Origin: an uncultured Allofournierella sp.
GTDB lineage: Bacteria > Bacillota > Clostridia > Oscillospirales > Ruminococcaceae
Assembly (NCBI GenBank): GCA_944382775.1
Contig: CALWNI010000006.1
Span: 1 to 64,000 of the forward strand
Direction of reading: 5' to 3'
Length of the DNA stretch: 64,000 nt
The notes under the pieces are model-generated. The model searched no databases. It was given only the letters and a program-made list of their open reading frames with translations, and was not told the origin of the DNA. Shown one piece after another: positions 42,235 through 50,748 of this stretch (positions within the stretch are counted from its first letter, which is position 1; the number at the start of each line of letters is the position of its first letter). The position numbers and the translations under genes are program-made.

Positions 42235-44232
42235 TTAGTCATGCAAATCAAAATCTTGCGACAAAATTACATCCAATGGCGCAGAAGGCTCGGCAACTAG
42301 GCGGCGGCTTTGGTTTAAAATTGCTTCCTCCAACTTGTTGCGTGCCAAACGACCATTGCCGTGTTCGGCGGCATTGGTGCGCTGGGCGTTGGTGTAATAA
42401 TCAATCAGCAGGGGCTTACATTCCGCAGCAAGGCGGTAGCCTTTTGCAGTGGCACTGCGCTGTGTAATTTCAAACAATTCTTCACCCGTATAGTCGGGAA
42501 ATTCAATTTGATTGGGAAAACGGGATTTCAAACCGCTGTTTGCTTGCAAAAAGTCCTGCATTTCTTTGGAGTATCCCGCTAAAATTACCACAAACTCATC
42601 CCGATGGTCTTCCATGCCCTTGACTAAGGTGTCAATGGCCTCTAAACCAAAGGTGTCTTCTTTGCCCCGATACAGCGAATAGGCTTCGTCGATAAACAGA
42701 ACACCACCCAGGGCAGACCGAATGACCTGTTGGGTAAGGGGCGCGGTATGGCCCACATAACGCCCCACCAAATCCGCACGGGAAACCTCAACCAGTTGGC
42801 CGCTGCGCAAGGCCCCAATGGCCTTTAGATATTTACCCACAAGACGGGCGATGGTGGTTTTGCCGGTGCCGGGGTTGCCGGCAAAAATCATGTGCATGGA
42901 CAGATTTGCCGCAGGCATGCCTGCCTGTGTGCGCCGCTGTTGCACCTGAATGTTGTCTCGCAGGCGCAGCACATATTCCTTAACCGAATCCAAGCCTACG
43001 ATGTTATCCAGCTCTTGCTGTACCTGCTGCAGGGCACCCACATATTCACCACGCAGAAGAGAAAACAGGTCAAGCGGCTCTTGGTTGGAAAACGCTGCCA
43101 CAATGCGGTTGTCTTTTACCGATAAGGCAACTGCGGTATCCACAGGGATATCGTGTTTCAATTTATACTCACAAAGTGCTTTGTAGCACCGCTGACAAAA
43201 GGCTGCAATGGGGGCAGCACCCTCTGCGGAATTGGCTTGGCTTGCAGCCAAATCACGCACGTTGCCATCGGCAGAAAGCAGCAGGTTCAGCTGGGGGCGT
43301 GCATGCTGCGCCAGACTGTTCAATTCTTTGCCGGCAATGGCGGTTATGGTTGATGGCGTTAATGGTTGGGTAGCACACAAATCGCCCAAACAGGTGATAA
43401 AGTCAGAGCCTAAGCGTTCCGCCATGGCATCGGGACCTTTTTCGCTGAAAAATACCAGATACTTTCCGTTGGGGGTAAGCTGACGAATGGCGTTGGGAAC
43501 CAATGCGTTGCCTGCGTCCACCAACATGCCCTTTTGTGATACATACCGATTGGCTAAATTAGTGTATCCATGTTGAACCAATGCGGATAGATGGGCGAGA
43601 AAACCAGGGTGGCAATCTTGGTAGTGTTCAAAAGCCACAATGGGGCTTTGGCTGCTGAAGGCAGAAAATAAATCCTGCAAAAACAGTTTTTCCTGTGCAG
43701 GGCCGGGGTATAGGCTAAGGTCAATGGATGCAATGGAGGCATTGGGCAAAATATGGCGTGCAGCCAGTTCTTGGGCCAAAGCGTGCAGGGCGGCATGGCG
43801 TCCGCTGCCCTTAGGGCCGTACAAAAGAATACTGTTTTGCACCGATTTTTCGGTGTTTCCCATTACAAAAGGACGCTTAAAGGATAAAATCAGGTCATTT
43901 AAAAAATCATCTTGCCCCAAAACCTGTTGGCGCAGTACCGCCGGCAGTCCTTCAAAGTTGGGCTGCCCGGCGGTTGTTGTAGGTGCCGCAGACTTGGCAG
44001 AAGGTAAAAGACCATCGCTTTGCATGCTTTGAGTCAATTCATTGCCCAGCTGTGCAATCTCTTGGGCTTGCTGTTCCAACTGTTTTGTCAGTGTTTGCTG
44101 CATATCTGCAACGGTTGCATGGGTGGGTTTTGGCGAGGCTTCGGCTGTGTTTTTTTGTGGTTTGTCCAGCCGAACCCGTCCGCCATTGCCGAATACGCCG
44201 TTCATCAGGCTTTCCCAATCGTTCGATGCCAT
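42235..44232 (-). CDS. Two-domain AAA+ ATPase (SpoVK/CbbX-like second domain)
   Basis: In this 665-residue cytosolic protein residues 1-100 are a low-complexity/coiled-coil lead. The first AAA-like domain (about 100-330) has a P-loop in which Lys is Arg (GPKGSGRH, 139-146) and no clear Walker B, so it probably does not hydrolyse ATP. The second (about 405-660) is a CbbX/SpoVK-type domain with Walker A GNPGTGKTT (452-460), Walker B VLFIDEAYS (511-519), pore-loop-like YVGHT and a RFPNQIEFPDY stretch. Such ATPases remodel partner proteins, as in Rubisco activation or spore formation. The target here is unknown. Confidence 0.85.
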   Translation of the reverse strand: MASNDWESLMNGVFGNGGRVRLDKPQKNTAEASPKPTHATVADMQQTLTKQLEQQAQEIAQLGNELTQSMQSDGLLPSAKSAAPTTTAGQPNFEGLPAVLRQQVLGQDDFLNDLILSFKRPFVMGNTEKSVQNSILLYGPKGSGRHAALHALAQELAARHILPNASIASIDLSLYPGPAQEKLFLQDLFSAFSSQSPIVAFEHYQDCHPGFLAHLSALVQHGYTNLANRYVSQKGMLVDAGNALVPNAIRQLTPNGKYLVFFSEKGPDAMAERLGSDFITCLGDLCATQPLTPSTITAIAGKELNSLAQHARPQLNLLLSADGNVRDLAASQANSAEGAAPIAAFCQRCYKALCEYKLKHDIPVDTAVALSVKDNRIVAAFSNQEPLDLFSLLRGEYVGALQQVQQELDNIVGLDSVKEYVLRLRDNIQVQQRRTQAGMPAANLSMHMIFAGNPGTGKTTIARLVGKYLKAIGALRSGQLVEVSRADLVGRYVGHTAPLTQQVIRSALGGVLFIDEAYSLYRGKEDTFGLEAIDTLVKGMEDHRDEFVVILAGYSKEMQDFLQANSGLKSRFPNQIEFPDYTGEELFEITQRSATAKGYRLAAECKPLLIDYYTNAQRTNAAEHGNGRLARNKLEEAILNQSRRLVAEPSAPLDVILSQDFDLHD

Positions 44233-44392
44233 AAAGCGTTCCCCCTTTTTTATAGTATTGTACCATAGCTGTATGAAATTTTCGCAAACAAGTTAAGTTT
44301 TTGCAGTTTGGTATAAAAATAAGCCTGCTTGCAAGTTTTGCTTTCATCCAGTAAAATCGTAATGAATCGTTACAAGAGAAAGGCTTGAGAGT

Positions 44393-46105
44393 ATGAAGCT
44401 TGCATTTGAGAAAGAACGGCAAAAGGTCAAGCAGATGTTTTGCAGCCCAACCAAACCACAGATTTTGGAACTGGTTGCGGCGGTGGCATGCGGTTTGCTT
44501 TGTAGCATACTTTGCACAATGGGGCATCCATGGCTGGCAAGTATGGTGCCAATGGCTATGTTAATTCGACCCTACCGCTATTCAAAAAACATCCTATGGC
44601 CTATCGTTTGGGTGGGGGCCGCACTGGCCGCAGTGATGATGTTGGAACCTGTTGTGGATGCATACTACACCACTTGGTTTTTTCCGCTTTATAAAGCATT
44701 GGGGTTGGGGGTACTGCTTTCGCTTGCCATTACGCCGCATTTTATGGCTTGGCTGAAACGGCAGGGGCGGCAGGCAGAACGGGCACGGCAAGATAACAGC
44801 CGCCCAAAGTTTCCGGCATTTTATTTTTTTGTTGCAATGTTGGTACCGCTGCTTTGTGCATGGGCCAGCAAAGGCCCCTATCTGGAATCCTTTGACCTGG
44901 CCTATGAATTGGAGATGCTGCGGGGAGAAACACCGTTGAACGATGTGCATACCATGGCGCACACCTTTTTGCTGTGGTTATGTGCAGGAAATCCTGTGGT
45001 TTTGGTAGGGCTGCAAATTTTTGCTTTGGCATTGCTTCTTACGGTATTTGCGGCATGGTTTTATCGGCAAGGCATGGGATTGTTTTGCATTGGGGCCACC
45101 TTTTCCATGTTCAGCTTATGCGGCACAGTAACCGAGCTTGCCGTTAGCCCCATTAAAGATTTACCTGCTGCATTGTGTATGGGTGTTGTGCTGTATTATA
45201 GCATGCGGCTGCTGGTAAACGACCTGCAATGGCACTGGGGGCATAGGTTGGCGTTTGGCTCTGCTTTAGCCTTTACGGGTTTGCTGCGGCATAACGGGTA
45301 TGTTTTAGTGCTAGCAGCAGGGGTGTGGCTGTTATTTCGTGCCATGCGACAAAAACAGCTGTTTGCAGTGCTTGCAAGTGGCGTGGTGTGCATTGTTTTG
45401 GTAAATGCAATTGGGTACGGGATTCTGCATGCCCAAAGCCCAAACAACGGCTTTTCGGTTCAGGTCTATGCAACGGGGATTGTGGCAGTGGAACGCCGAG
45501 GCGGCGACATCACAGAGGCGCAGCGACAGCGCATGAAGGAATTGCTGCCCATGGATTATGTGGAAGCCTGTCTTTCCAACCCGGAAACCGAGGGCCGAAC
45601 CTTGGCGCAGCGCCTTTGCTGGATCCGTGATTTGGGGCAATATCTTCCCAGCGAAGAGGAGCAAGCCTTTGCACCATTGCTGCAAGATGAAAATGGCACA
45701 AACGACGTGTTTAACAACCTGTTTATCCTAGCAGCAGGGGAACACAAAACCGAGATCATAACGCTTTATTTCGAGTTATTCTTGCAAAATCCATGGCTGT
45801 GCACCACTGAAATCATCCGCAATACCACAACCATTTGGCGGTTGGAGCGTGGCTTGGCACTGTTTAGCCATGTGTTTTATCTCATTGGAATTTTGGCGGC
45901 ATTTGTTGGCATAGGAAAAAAGAAAATGCTGCGTTTTTGGCCTGTTCTTTTGCCCATTGGGTGCAATGTGGCATCGGTTGTTGTGGCAGCAAGCACCAAT
46001 GAACTGCGCTATCTTTTACCAACCTTTTTGTTGGCTGCCCCGGCGGTTTTGTTTTTTGGGCTGCAAAGCAGCCAACCGACAAGCAGCGAGGAACAGCCGC
46101 AGTAA
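44393..46105 (+). CDS. Large multi-spanning membrane protein (GT-C/DUF6020-like)
   Basis: This 570-residue protein has ten or more hydrophobic helices. A long non-membrane segment (about 360-455) is rich in acidic and Arg residues. A KDLPAALCMG stretch after an early helix and GLLRHNGY in a loop recall GT-C-fold and DUF6020-type proteins that handle lipid-linked sugars, but I cannot assign it firmly and no catalytic DxD/DE motif stands out. It appears monocistronic and ends before a bidirectional terminator. The GtrA gene 2 kb upstream could be a functional relative. Confidence 0.72.
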   Translation: MKLAFEKERQKVKQMFCSPTKPQILELVAAVACGLLCSILCTMGHPWLASMVPMAMLIRPYRYSKNILWPIVWVGAALAAVMMLEPVVDAYYTTWFFPLYKALGLGVLLSLAITPHFMAWLKRQGRQAERARQDNSRPKFPAFYFFVAMLVPLLCAWASKGPYLESFDLAYELEMLRGETPLNDVHTMAHTFLLWLCAGNPVVLVGLQIFALALLLTVFAAWFYRQGMGLFCIGATFSMFSLCGTVTELAVSPIKDLPAALCMGVVLYYSMRLLVNDLQWHWGHRLAFGSALAFTGLLRHNGYVLVLAAGVWLLFRAMRQKQLFAVLASGVVCIVLVNAIGYGILHAQSPNNGFSVQVYATGIVAVERRGGDITEAQRQRMKELLPMDYVEACLSNPETEGRTLAQRLCWIRDLGQYLPSEEEQAFAPLLQDENGTNDVFNNLFILAAGEHKTEIITLYFELFLQNPWLCTTEIIRNTTTIWRLERGLALFSHVFYLIGILAAFVGIGKKKMLRFWPVLLPIGCNVASVVVAASTNELRYLLPTFLLAAPAVLFFGLQSSQPTSSEEQPQ

Positions 46106-46127
46106 AACTGAGGTGAGATTGCAAAAA

Positions 46128-46168
46128 AGAAAATCCGCTCTCCCAAATAAAGGAGAGCGGATTTTTTT
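46128..46168. terminator. Bidirectional terminator before glmS
   Basis: The arms AAATCCGCTCTCC and GGAGAGCGGATTT with an 8-nt loop are flanked by A- and T-runs. It is shared by the membrane-protein gene and the convergent glmS gene, whose stop codon it touches. Confidence 0.9.
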
Positions 46169-47987
46169 ATTCAACGGTAACGCTTTTGGCCAGATTGCGG
46201 GGGCAGTCCACATCACAGCCACGCAGTACACTCATGTAGTAGGCAAACAATTGTAGAGGTACAATGGTGAGCAGCGGCATGAAAATGCTTTCCAAATGGG
46301 GTAGCTTAACCACATGATCGGCAACTTCTGCCGGAACCACGGCGCCGGTTTTGCACAAAACAATCACATGAGCCCCTCGGCTGCGAACCTCTTTTACGTT
46401 GCTGATGGTTTTTTCAAACACAGCGTCCTGTGTGGCCAATGCAACAACGGGGGTACCTTCTTCAATCAGCGAAATGGTGCCGTGCTTTAATTCGCCAGCG
46501 GCATAGGCTTCGCTGTGGATATAGCTGATTTCCTTTAATTTCAAACTGCCTTCCAGAGAAAGCGCATAGTCAAACCCGCGGCCCATAAAGAACAAATCGC
46601 TGCTGTTCATAAATTGGCTGGCAAGGTATTTGATGCGGTCGCAGTCAGTTAGCAAAAGCTGCTGCAACTCGGGTACACGCTGGAGCTGCTGGGTCAGATA
46701 ACGAACCTCGGCATCACACAGGGTTCCCTGTAACAGTGCCAGTTTCAAGGCGAGCAGATACATAACCGTAAGCTGAACGCTGTAGGCCTTGGTGCTTGCA
46801 ACGGCAATTTCCGGGCCGGCATAGGTGTACATGACCCAGTCAGCGGCACGGGCAATGGAAGAGCCCAACACATTAACAATGGCCAGTGTTTTTGCACCCT
46901 TGCTTTTTGCCAGCTTTAAGGCAGCCAAGGTGTCCAGTGTTTCACCGCTTTGGCTGATGACAATCACCAAATCATCGGCAGAAAGAATGGGGTCGTTGTA
47001 ACGGAATTCGCTGGCGATTTCCACCTGAACCGGAATGCGTGCCATGCGATGAATGGCGGTTTGACCAATCATGCCGGCGTGCATTGCGGTGCCGCAGCCC
47101 ACAATGTGAATCCGCTTTACCCGTTTGAGATATTCCTCATCGGGGCCCTGTTCGCCCAAAACAGGAAGACCATCATGCAGATAAGCACCCAGTGTTGCCT
47201 GAACAACGGAGGATTGCTCGTGGATTTCCTTCAGCATAAAGTGCTCAAAGCCACCCTTTTCGGCGGCAGCCACGTCCCACTGTGCAATCAAATGCTCCTT
47301 GGTTACAGGCTCGCCAAAAGAATTGTAGATTTGAACCTGGTCCGAGGTAATCACAGCTAATTCACCCTCGTCCAATACGGTGTATTCCTTGGTGTATTGC
47401 AGAAGGGCAGGAATGTCACTGGCAATAAAGTTCTCGTTTTCGCCATAACCTACAATCAGCGGGCTTTCACGGCGGGCAGCGTATAGCTTGCCGGGGAAAT
47501 CACGGAATAAAACGCCCAGCGCATAGCTGCCGCGCACCTGTGCAAGACTTTGCGACAGGGCTTCCATGGGATTGCCGTGGTAATGATAGTCCACTAACTT
47601 TGCCAAAACTTCGGTATCGGTTTCGCTTTCAAAAGAATAGCCTTTTTGCTGCAAGAATTCTTTTAGCTGTGCATAGTTTTCAATAATGCCGTTATGAACC
47701 AAGCTAACCTGCGGGGCACAGTGGGGGTGGCTATTGATCTGGCTGGGTACACCGTGGGTAGCCCAGCGGGTATGGCCGATTCCGCAGGAGCATTCGGGCG
47801 GATTTTCTTGCTTTAATGCTGCTTGCAATTCACTCAAGCGGCCCTTTGCCTTTACAACATGAATGGTTTCGGCATCCATCAATGCAACGCCGGCAGAGTC
47901 ATAACCGCGATATTCCAGCTTGCTCAAGCCGTTTAACAGTACTTCTGCACAGTTTCGGTATCCGGTATAGCCAACAATCCCACACAT
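46167..47987 (-). CDS. glmS: Glutamine-fructose-6-phosphate aminotransferase
   Basis: This enzyme makes glucosamine 6-phosphate from fructose 6-phosphate and glutamine, the entry to peptidoglycan amino sugars. The 606-residue chain starts MCGIVGYTGYR, with catalytic Cys exposed after Met removal. The N-terminal Ntn glutaminase contains HTRWATHGVP. Two SIS domains carry VISQSGETLDT and KLKEISYIHSEAY, and the chain ends CPRNLAKSVTVE as usual. GGAGG precedes the ATG. The leader is only about 60 nt, too short for the glmS ribozyme that many Firmicutes use. Confidence 0.97.
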   Translation of the reverse strand: MCGIVGYTGYRNCAEVLLNGLSKLEYRGYDSAGVALMDAETIHVVKAKGRLSELQAALKQENPPECSCGIGHTRWATHGVPSQINSHPHCAPQVSLVHNGIIENYAQLKEFLQQKGYSFESETDTEVLAKLVDYHYHGNPMEALSQSLAQVRGSYALGVLFRDFPGKLYAARRESPLIVGYGENENFIASDIPALLQYTKEYTVLDEGELAVITSDQVQIYNSFGEPVTKEHLIAQWDVAAAEKGGFEHFMLKEIHEQSSVVQATLGAYLHDGLPVLGEQGPDEEYLKRVKRIHIVGCGTAMHAGMIGQTAIHRMARIPVQVEIASEFRYNDPILSADDLVIVISQSGETLDTLAALKLAKSKGAKTLAIVNVLGSSIARAADWVMYTYAGPEIAVASTKAYSVQLTVMYLLALKLALLQGTLCDAEVRYLTQQLQRVPELQQLLLTDCDRIKYLASQFMNSSDLFFMGRGFDYALSLEGSLKLKEISYIHSEAYAAGELKHGTISLIEEGTPVVALATQDAVFEKTISNVKEVRSRGAHVIVLCKTGAVVPAEVADHVVKLPHLESIFMPLLTIVPLQLFAYYMSVLRGCDVDCPRNLAKSVTVE

Positions 47988-48050
47988 AGGTAATCCTCCA
48001 GAACTAAAAAGATAAATTTTAGATGTTTTTGTGCAAATAATATGAGGCTA

Positions 48051-48079
48051 TTATAGCATGATAGAAATTAATTTTCAAT
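48051..48079 (-). promoter_or_regulatory. Promoter of glmS
   Basis: On the minus strand TTGAAA is followed by TATAAT after about 16-17 bp. A perfect AATTTTGTATACAAAATT palindrome (about 48077-48094) overlaps the upstream edge of the -35 box. Coordinates here may be off by one. Confidence 0.7.
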
Positions 48080-48149
48080 TTTGTATACAAAATTTGTATT
48101 TTTAACCACACAAAGCGAAAGGTTTTGCCTATTTATTGGCAAAAAGCGA

Positions 48150-48192
48150 AAAATAAAACACCCTGCTTTTTCGGCAAGGAAAAAACAGGGTG
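48150..48192 (-). terminator. Terminator of the foldase lipoprotein gene
   Basis: CACCCTG (48159-48165) and CAGGGTG (48186-48192) close a hairpin extended by GAAAAAG/CTTTTTC-type pairs. On the minus strand a T-rich tract follows (48158-48150). It lies just after the stop at 48209. Confidence 0.8.
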
Positions 48193-48208
48193 GAAGAATG
48201 ATTGCAAA

Positions 48209-49357
48209 TTAAGCAATGGTGGTGCTATCCATAACAAAGGTAGAAGCCTTGTTCAGCATAGCCTGGTGCTTCAAGTAGGTTTCACCATAGGTGCTGATCA
48301 GGGTTTCGTAGCTGTCACCAAAGGTGTTTTTCAAATCATCGGTGCTGATGGTCATGTTTTCTTTTTGAGCAATTGCTTCAAAAATCATCTGCAGCTTAAT
48401 TTGATCCATAGCGCTTTCGGTGAAATCAGCACGGAAATCTTCGATGCTTTCATAACCGTAGATGGACAGCAGGTATTCCAGGGGCAGACCGTTCATAGCA
48501 GCAGCGTTGGTGAAGTTGCCTTCCTCTTGCTCCAGCAAGGTGTCAACGATGGTCTGCGGTACTTCCTTGATGGCGGTGTTTTCCAACAGGTAGTTTTGCA
48601 GGTACAGGTACTTGTTGTAGTCCAGCAAGTTGTCTTTGATTTCCTGGTTTGCCTGCTCAGCGGTTTCCCAGCCGTATTGGCTCTTCAGGTTTTCGCTTAC
48701 AAAGGCGTCGTCAAACTCGGGGTAAACGGTTTCACCCTCGATGTAGTTGATGGTGGTTACAAATACAGCGTCTTTGCCGGCCAAGCTAACGGTGTTGCCT
48801 TCGGCATCGGTGGAGTCGCTGTAATCATCGGGGAAGGTAACCTTAACTTCGATGGTTTCGCCGGGCATATGACCGATAATCTGGGTCAGGAAATCGTCGA
48901 TGTACTGGGTGCCGCCTGCGGTAACGGTGGTGCCGGCACCATTGGTGTTGCCGCCGGTGAACTCAACGCCGTCAACGCTGCCAACGTAGTCAATGTTTAC
49001 CTGGTCGCCATCTTCTACTGCACGGTCGGTAATCTTGGTTACAGTGCCGTAGCTGGATACCAGCTGCTGACGCTGTGCGTCCATCTCTTCTTCGGTGGGG
49101 GTTACTTCATCCGCAGGAACAGTGAGGTTAGCGTACTCGGGCAGAGTAACATAATCCGCCATATTGATGCCGTCCCACATGCCGTCGGCAGTCAGGTTTT
49201 TGCCATAGTCAATGGTTACCTGCTGAGCAGCACTGGTGGAAGTGCTGGTAGAGCTGCTGGTGGAAGTGCTGGAGCTGTTGCCGCCGCAAGCGGTAAAGCT
49301 TACTGCCATGGTTAATGCCATTGTCAGTGCGGCTAAGCGAATCATAAACTTTTTCAA
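48209..49357 (-). CDS. Surface lipoprotein with trigger-factor-like FKBP and C-terminal domains
   Basis: This 382-residue lipoprotein has a signal peptide, lipobox FTACG and a Ser/Thr linker. Residues about 110-215 match the trigger-factor FKBP domain (VEDGDQVNIDYVGSVDG, GHMPGETIEVKVTFPDDY, SLAGKDAVF), and about 220-380 the helical trigger-factor C domain. The ribosome-binding N-domain is missing and a lipid anchor takes its place, so it should act as a foldase outside the membrane. Similar secreted trigger-factor-like proteins occur in Clostridia. AGGAGG lies upstream. Prolyl-isomerase activity is inference. Confidence 0.87.
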   Translation of the reverse strand: MKKFMIRLAALTMALTMAVSFTACGGNSSSTSTSSSTSTSTSAAQQVTIDYGKNLTADGMWDGINMADYVTLPEYANLTVPADEVTPTEEEMDAQRQQLVSSYGTVTKITDRAVEDGDQVNIDYVGSVDGVEFTGGNTNGAGTTVTAGGTQYIDDFLTQIIGHMPGETIEVKVTFPDDYSDSTDAEGNTVSLAGKDAVFVTTINYIEGETVYPEFDDAFVSENLKSQYGWETAEQANQEIKDNLLDYNKYLYLQNYLLENTAIKEVPQTIVDTLLEQEEGNFTNAAAMNGLPLEYLLSIYGYESIEDFRADFTESAMDQIKLQMIFEAIAQKENMTISTDDLKNTFGDSYETLISTYGETYLKHQAMLNKASTFVMDSTTIA

Positions 49358-49531
49358 AAGAGGTTCCTCCTAATCTAAGGCGAGAAAATCCCGCAACATT
49401 ACATAAGTGTTAGTATAACAGAACATTCCTATTATACACTAGTAGGTGGATTTGAACCAGTCTATCCCAAAAAATTCACAAAACTGTATACAAATAATAC
49501 GATTTGTATATAACTTTGAGATATAACAAAA

Positions 49532-50656
49532 TTACTGTTCGGTGTTTTTCAGGTGGCTTTCAAAACCGGAAGAGTACACAACCGAACCGTCCTTTAACAT
49601 CCACATGGCTTCAATTCCATCCAAGGATTCCACCAGTGCCTGGCCTTCTTCCAGCGGCAAGCAGAACAAGCCTGTGGAAAGACAATCGGCCAAACCGGAG
49701 TCAGGGGTGAGCACTGCAACCGCAGAAAAATAATCCGCAGGCATAAGGGTATCCGGATCAATCAGATGATGATACCGCTTGCCGTCAACGGTGTAATACC
49801 GCTGATAGTCACCGCTGGTTACCAGCGATTCGTCTTCCAACAAAACAGCCGCCAGATAGGGGGCGGTGTTCATCGCCTGCCCAACCGAGGCCCAAGGGTC
49901 TTGAATGCCGCCACTCCATTGGCTGCCGTCCGGCTTATGACCAATGGAACGCAGATTTCCGCCCACGCTTAAAATGGCAGAGGTCAGGCCCCGTTCTTCG
50001 GCTGCCCGTGCGACCATTTCAACCGCATAGCCTTTGCCCACACTGCCCACGTCCAACAAAAGTTCGGGGTCAGCAAAGGCGACGGTGCCGGCCTGTGGGT
50101 CTAAAATCAAATCATCAATGTTGCAATGCTGGTATGCGGCTTGCAATTCTTCCATAGGGGGCAGTTGTGCCGTTTCCGGGTCATCCAAACCAGCTTCCCG
50201 GTAGTCATGCCAAATGGTCAAAACCGCACCAAACGCCACATTCAGCTTGCCTTGGGTGGTGTTGTACATTTCTTTGGCTTCGGTTAACAGGTCGATAATG
50301 CGGGAATCAACCGCAACCGGGCCAGAGCCAGCCTGCTTGTTTACATCGTATAGATTTGTAATGCCGTCGTAATGGTTGTAAATATCATACAGTTGGTGGT
50401 ATGCGACCAAATCGTCGTGCAATGCCTGCATTTGGGTGTCCCATTCTTGCTGGCTGGGGGCATAGCCAATCACCGTGGTTACGGTGTCAAACACATCAAA
50501 CCAGGTTTCGGTATATTTTTCCCACCCGTCCATGGAAGAATCTTGTACGGTTGCGGTATTAGAAACAGAAGTGGAAGCAGCAGGATGAACACAACCAACT
50601 AAGAGCGTTGCGCAGAACAAAACCACGCAAGCCAGGGAAAAAAGCCGTTTTTGCAT
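49532..50656 (-). CDS. apbE: FAD:protein FMN transferase (ApbE)
   Basis: This enzyme attaches FMN from FAD to a Thr of exported flavoproteins. I start at 50656 with GGAGGG 11 nt upstream; the frame is open to 50749 but that part overlaps the upstream gene's terminator. The 374-residue lipoprotein has lipobox LLVGC. ApbE stretches are ETWFDVFDTVTTVIGY, DVGSVGKGYAVEMV, SAILSVGGNLRSIG, the GGIQDPW loop and the metal/FAD-site SGDYQRYYTVDGKRYHHLIDP region. Its substrate is very probably the lipoprotein encoded just upstream. Confidence 0.94.
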   Translation of the reverse strand: MQKRLFSLACVVLFCATLLVGCVHPAASTSVSNTATVQDSSMDGWEKYTETWFDVFDTVTTVIGYAPSQQEWDTQMQALHDDLVAYHQLYDIYNHYDGITNLYDVNKQAGSGPVAVDSRIIDLLTEAKEMYNTTQGKLNVAFGAVLTIWHDYREAGLDDPETAQLPPMEELQAAYQHCNIDDLILDPQAGTVAFADPELLLDVGSVGKGYAVEMVARAAEERGLTSAILSVGGNLRSIGHKPDGSQWSGGIQDPWASVGQAMNTAPYLAAVLLEDESLVTSGDYQRYYTVDGKRYHHLIDPDTLMPADYFSAVAVLTPDSGLADCLSTGLFCLPLEEGQALVESLDGIEAMWMLKDGSVVYSSGFESHLKNTEQ

Positions 50657-50677
50657 AGATGAAACATCCCTCCGTGA

Positions 50678-50708
50678 TAAAAAGAGGCCAGACCGAATGG
50701 TCTGGCCT
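50678..50708 (-). terminator. Terminator between the flavolipoprotein gene and apbE
   Basis: The arms AGGCCAGACC and GGTCTGGCCT with loop GAAT are followed, on the minus strand, by CTTTTTAT. It ends about 5 nt before the apbE ribosome site, so apbE is probably expressed by read-through. Confidence 0.85.
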
Positions 50709-50748
50709 TTGTGGTTATAATCCAAAAAATGAGTGTGCAAAGCAGCCA

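Noticed and set aside
47988..48060. Possible glmS ribozyme in the glmS leader
   Set aside because: The leader from the TATAAT box to the start codon is only about 60 nt and shows none of the conserved ribozyme core. A standard promoter explains the region.
48125..49315. Long open frame antisense to the foldase lipoprotein, and a similar one at 50659-51867 opposite the flavolipoprotein
   Set aside because: Both arise from biased codon use in Ala/Thr/Glu-rich lipoprotein genes and lack start signals of their own.
49440..49475. A GGTTCAAATCC string on the minus strand that looks like a tRNA T arm
   Set aside because: Only three T-stem pairs form and no acceptor, D or anticodon arm is found beside it. 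It is at most a chance match, with no sign of an attachment site.
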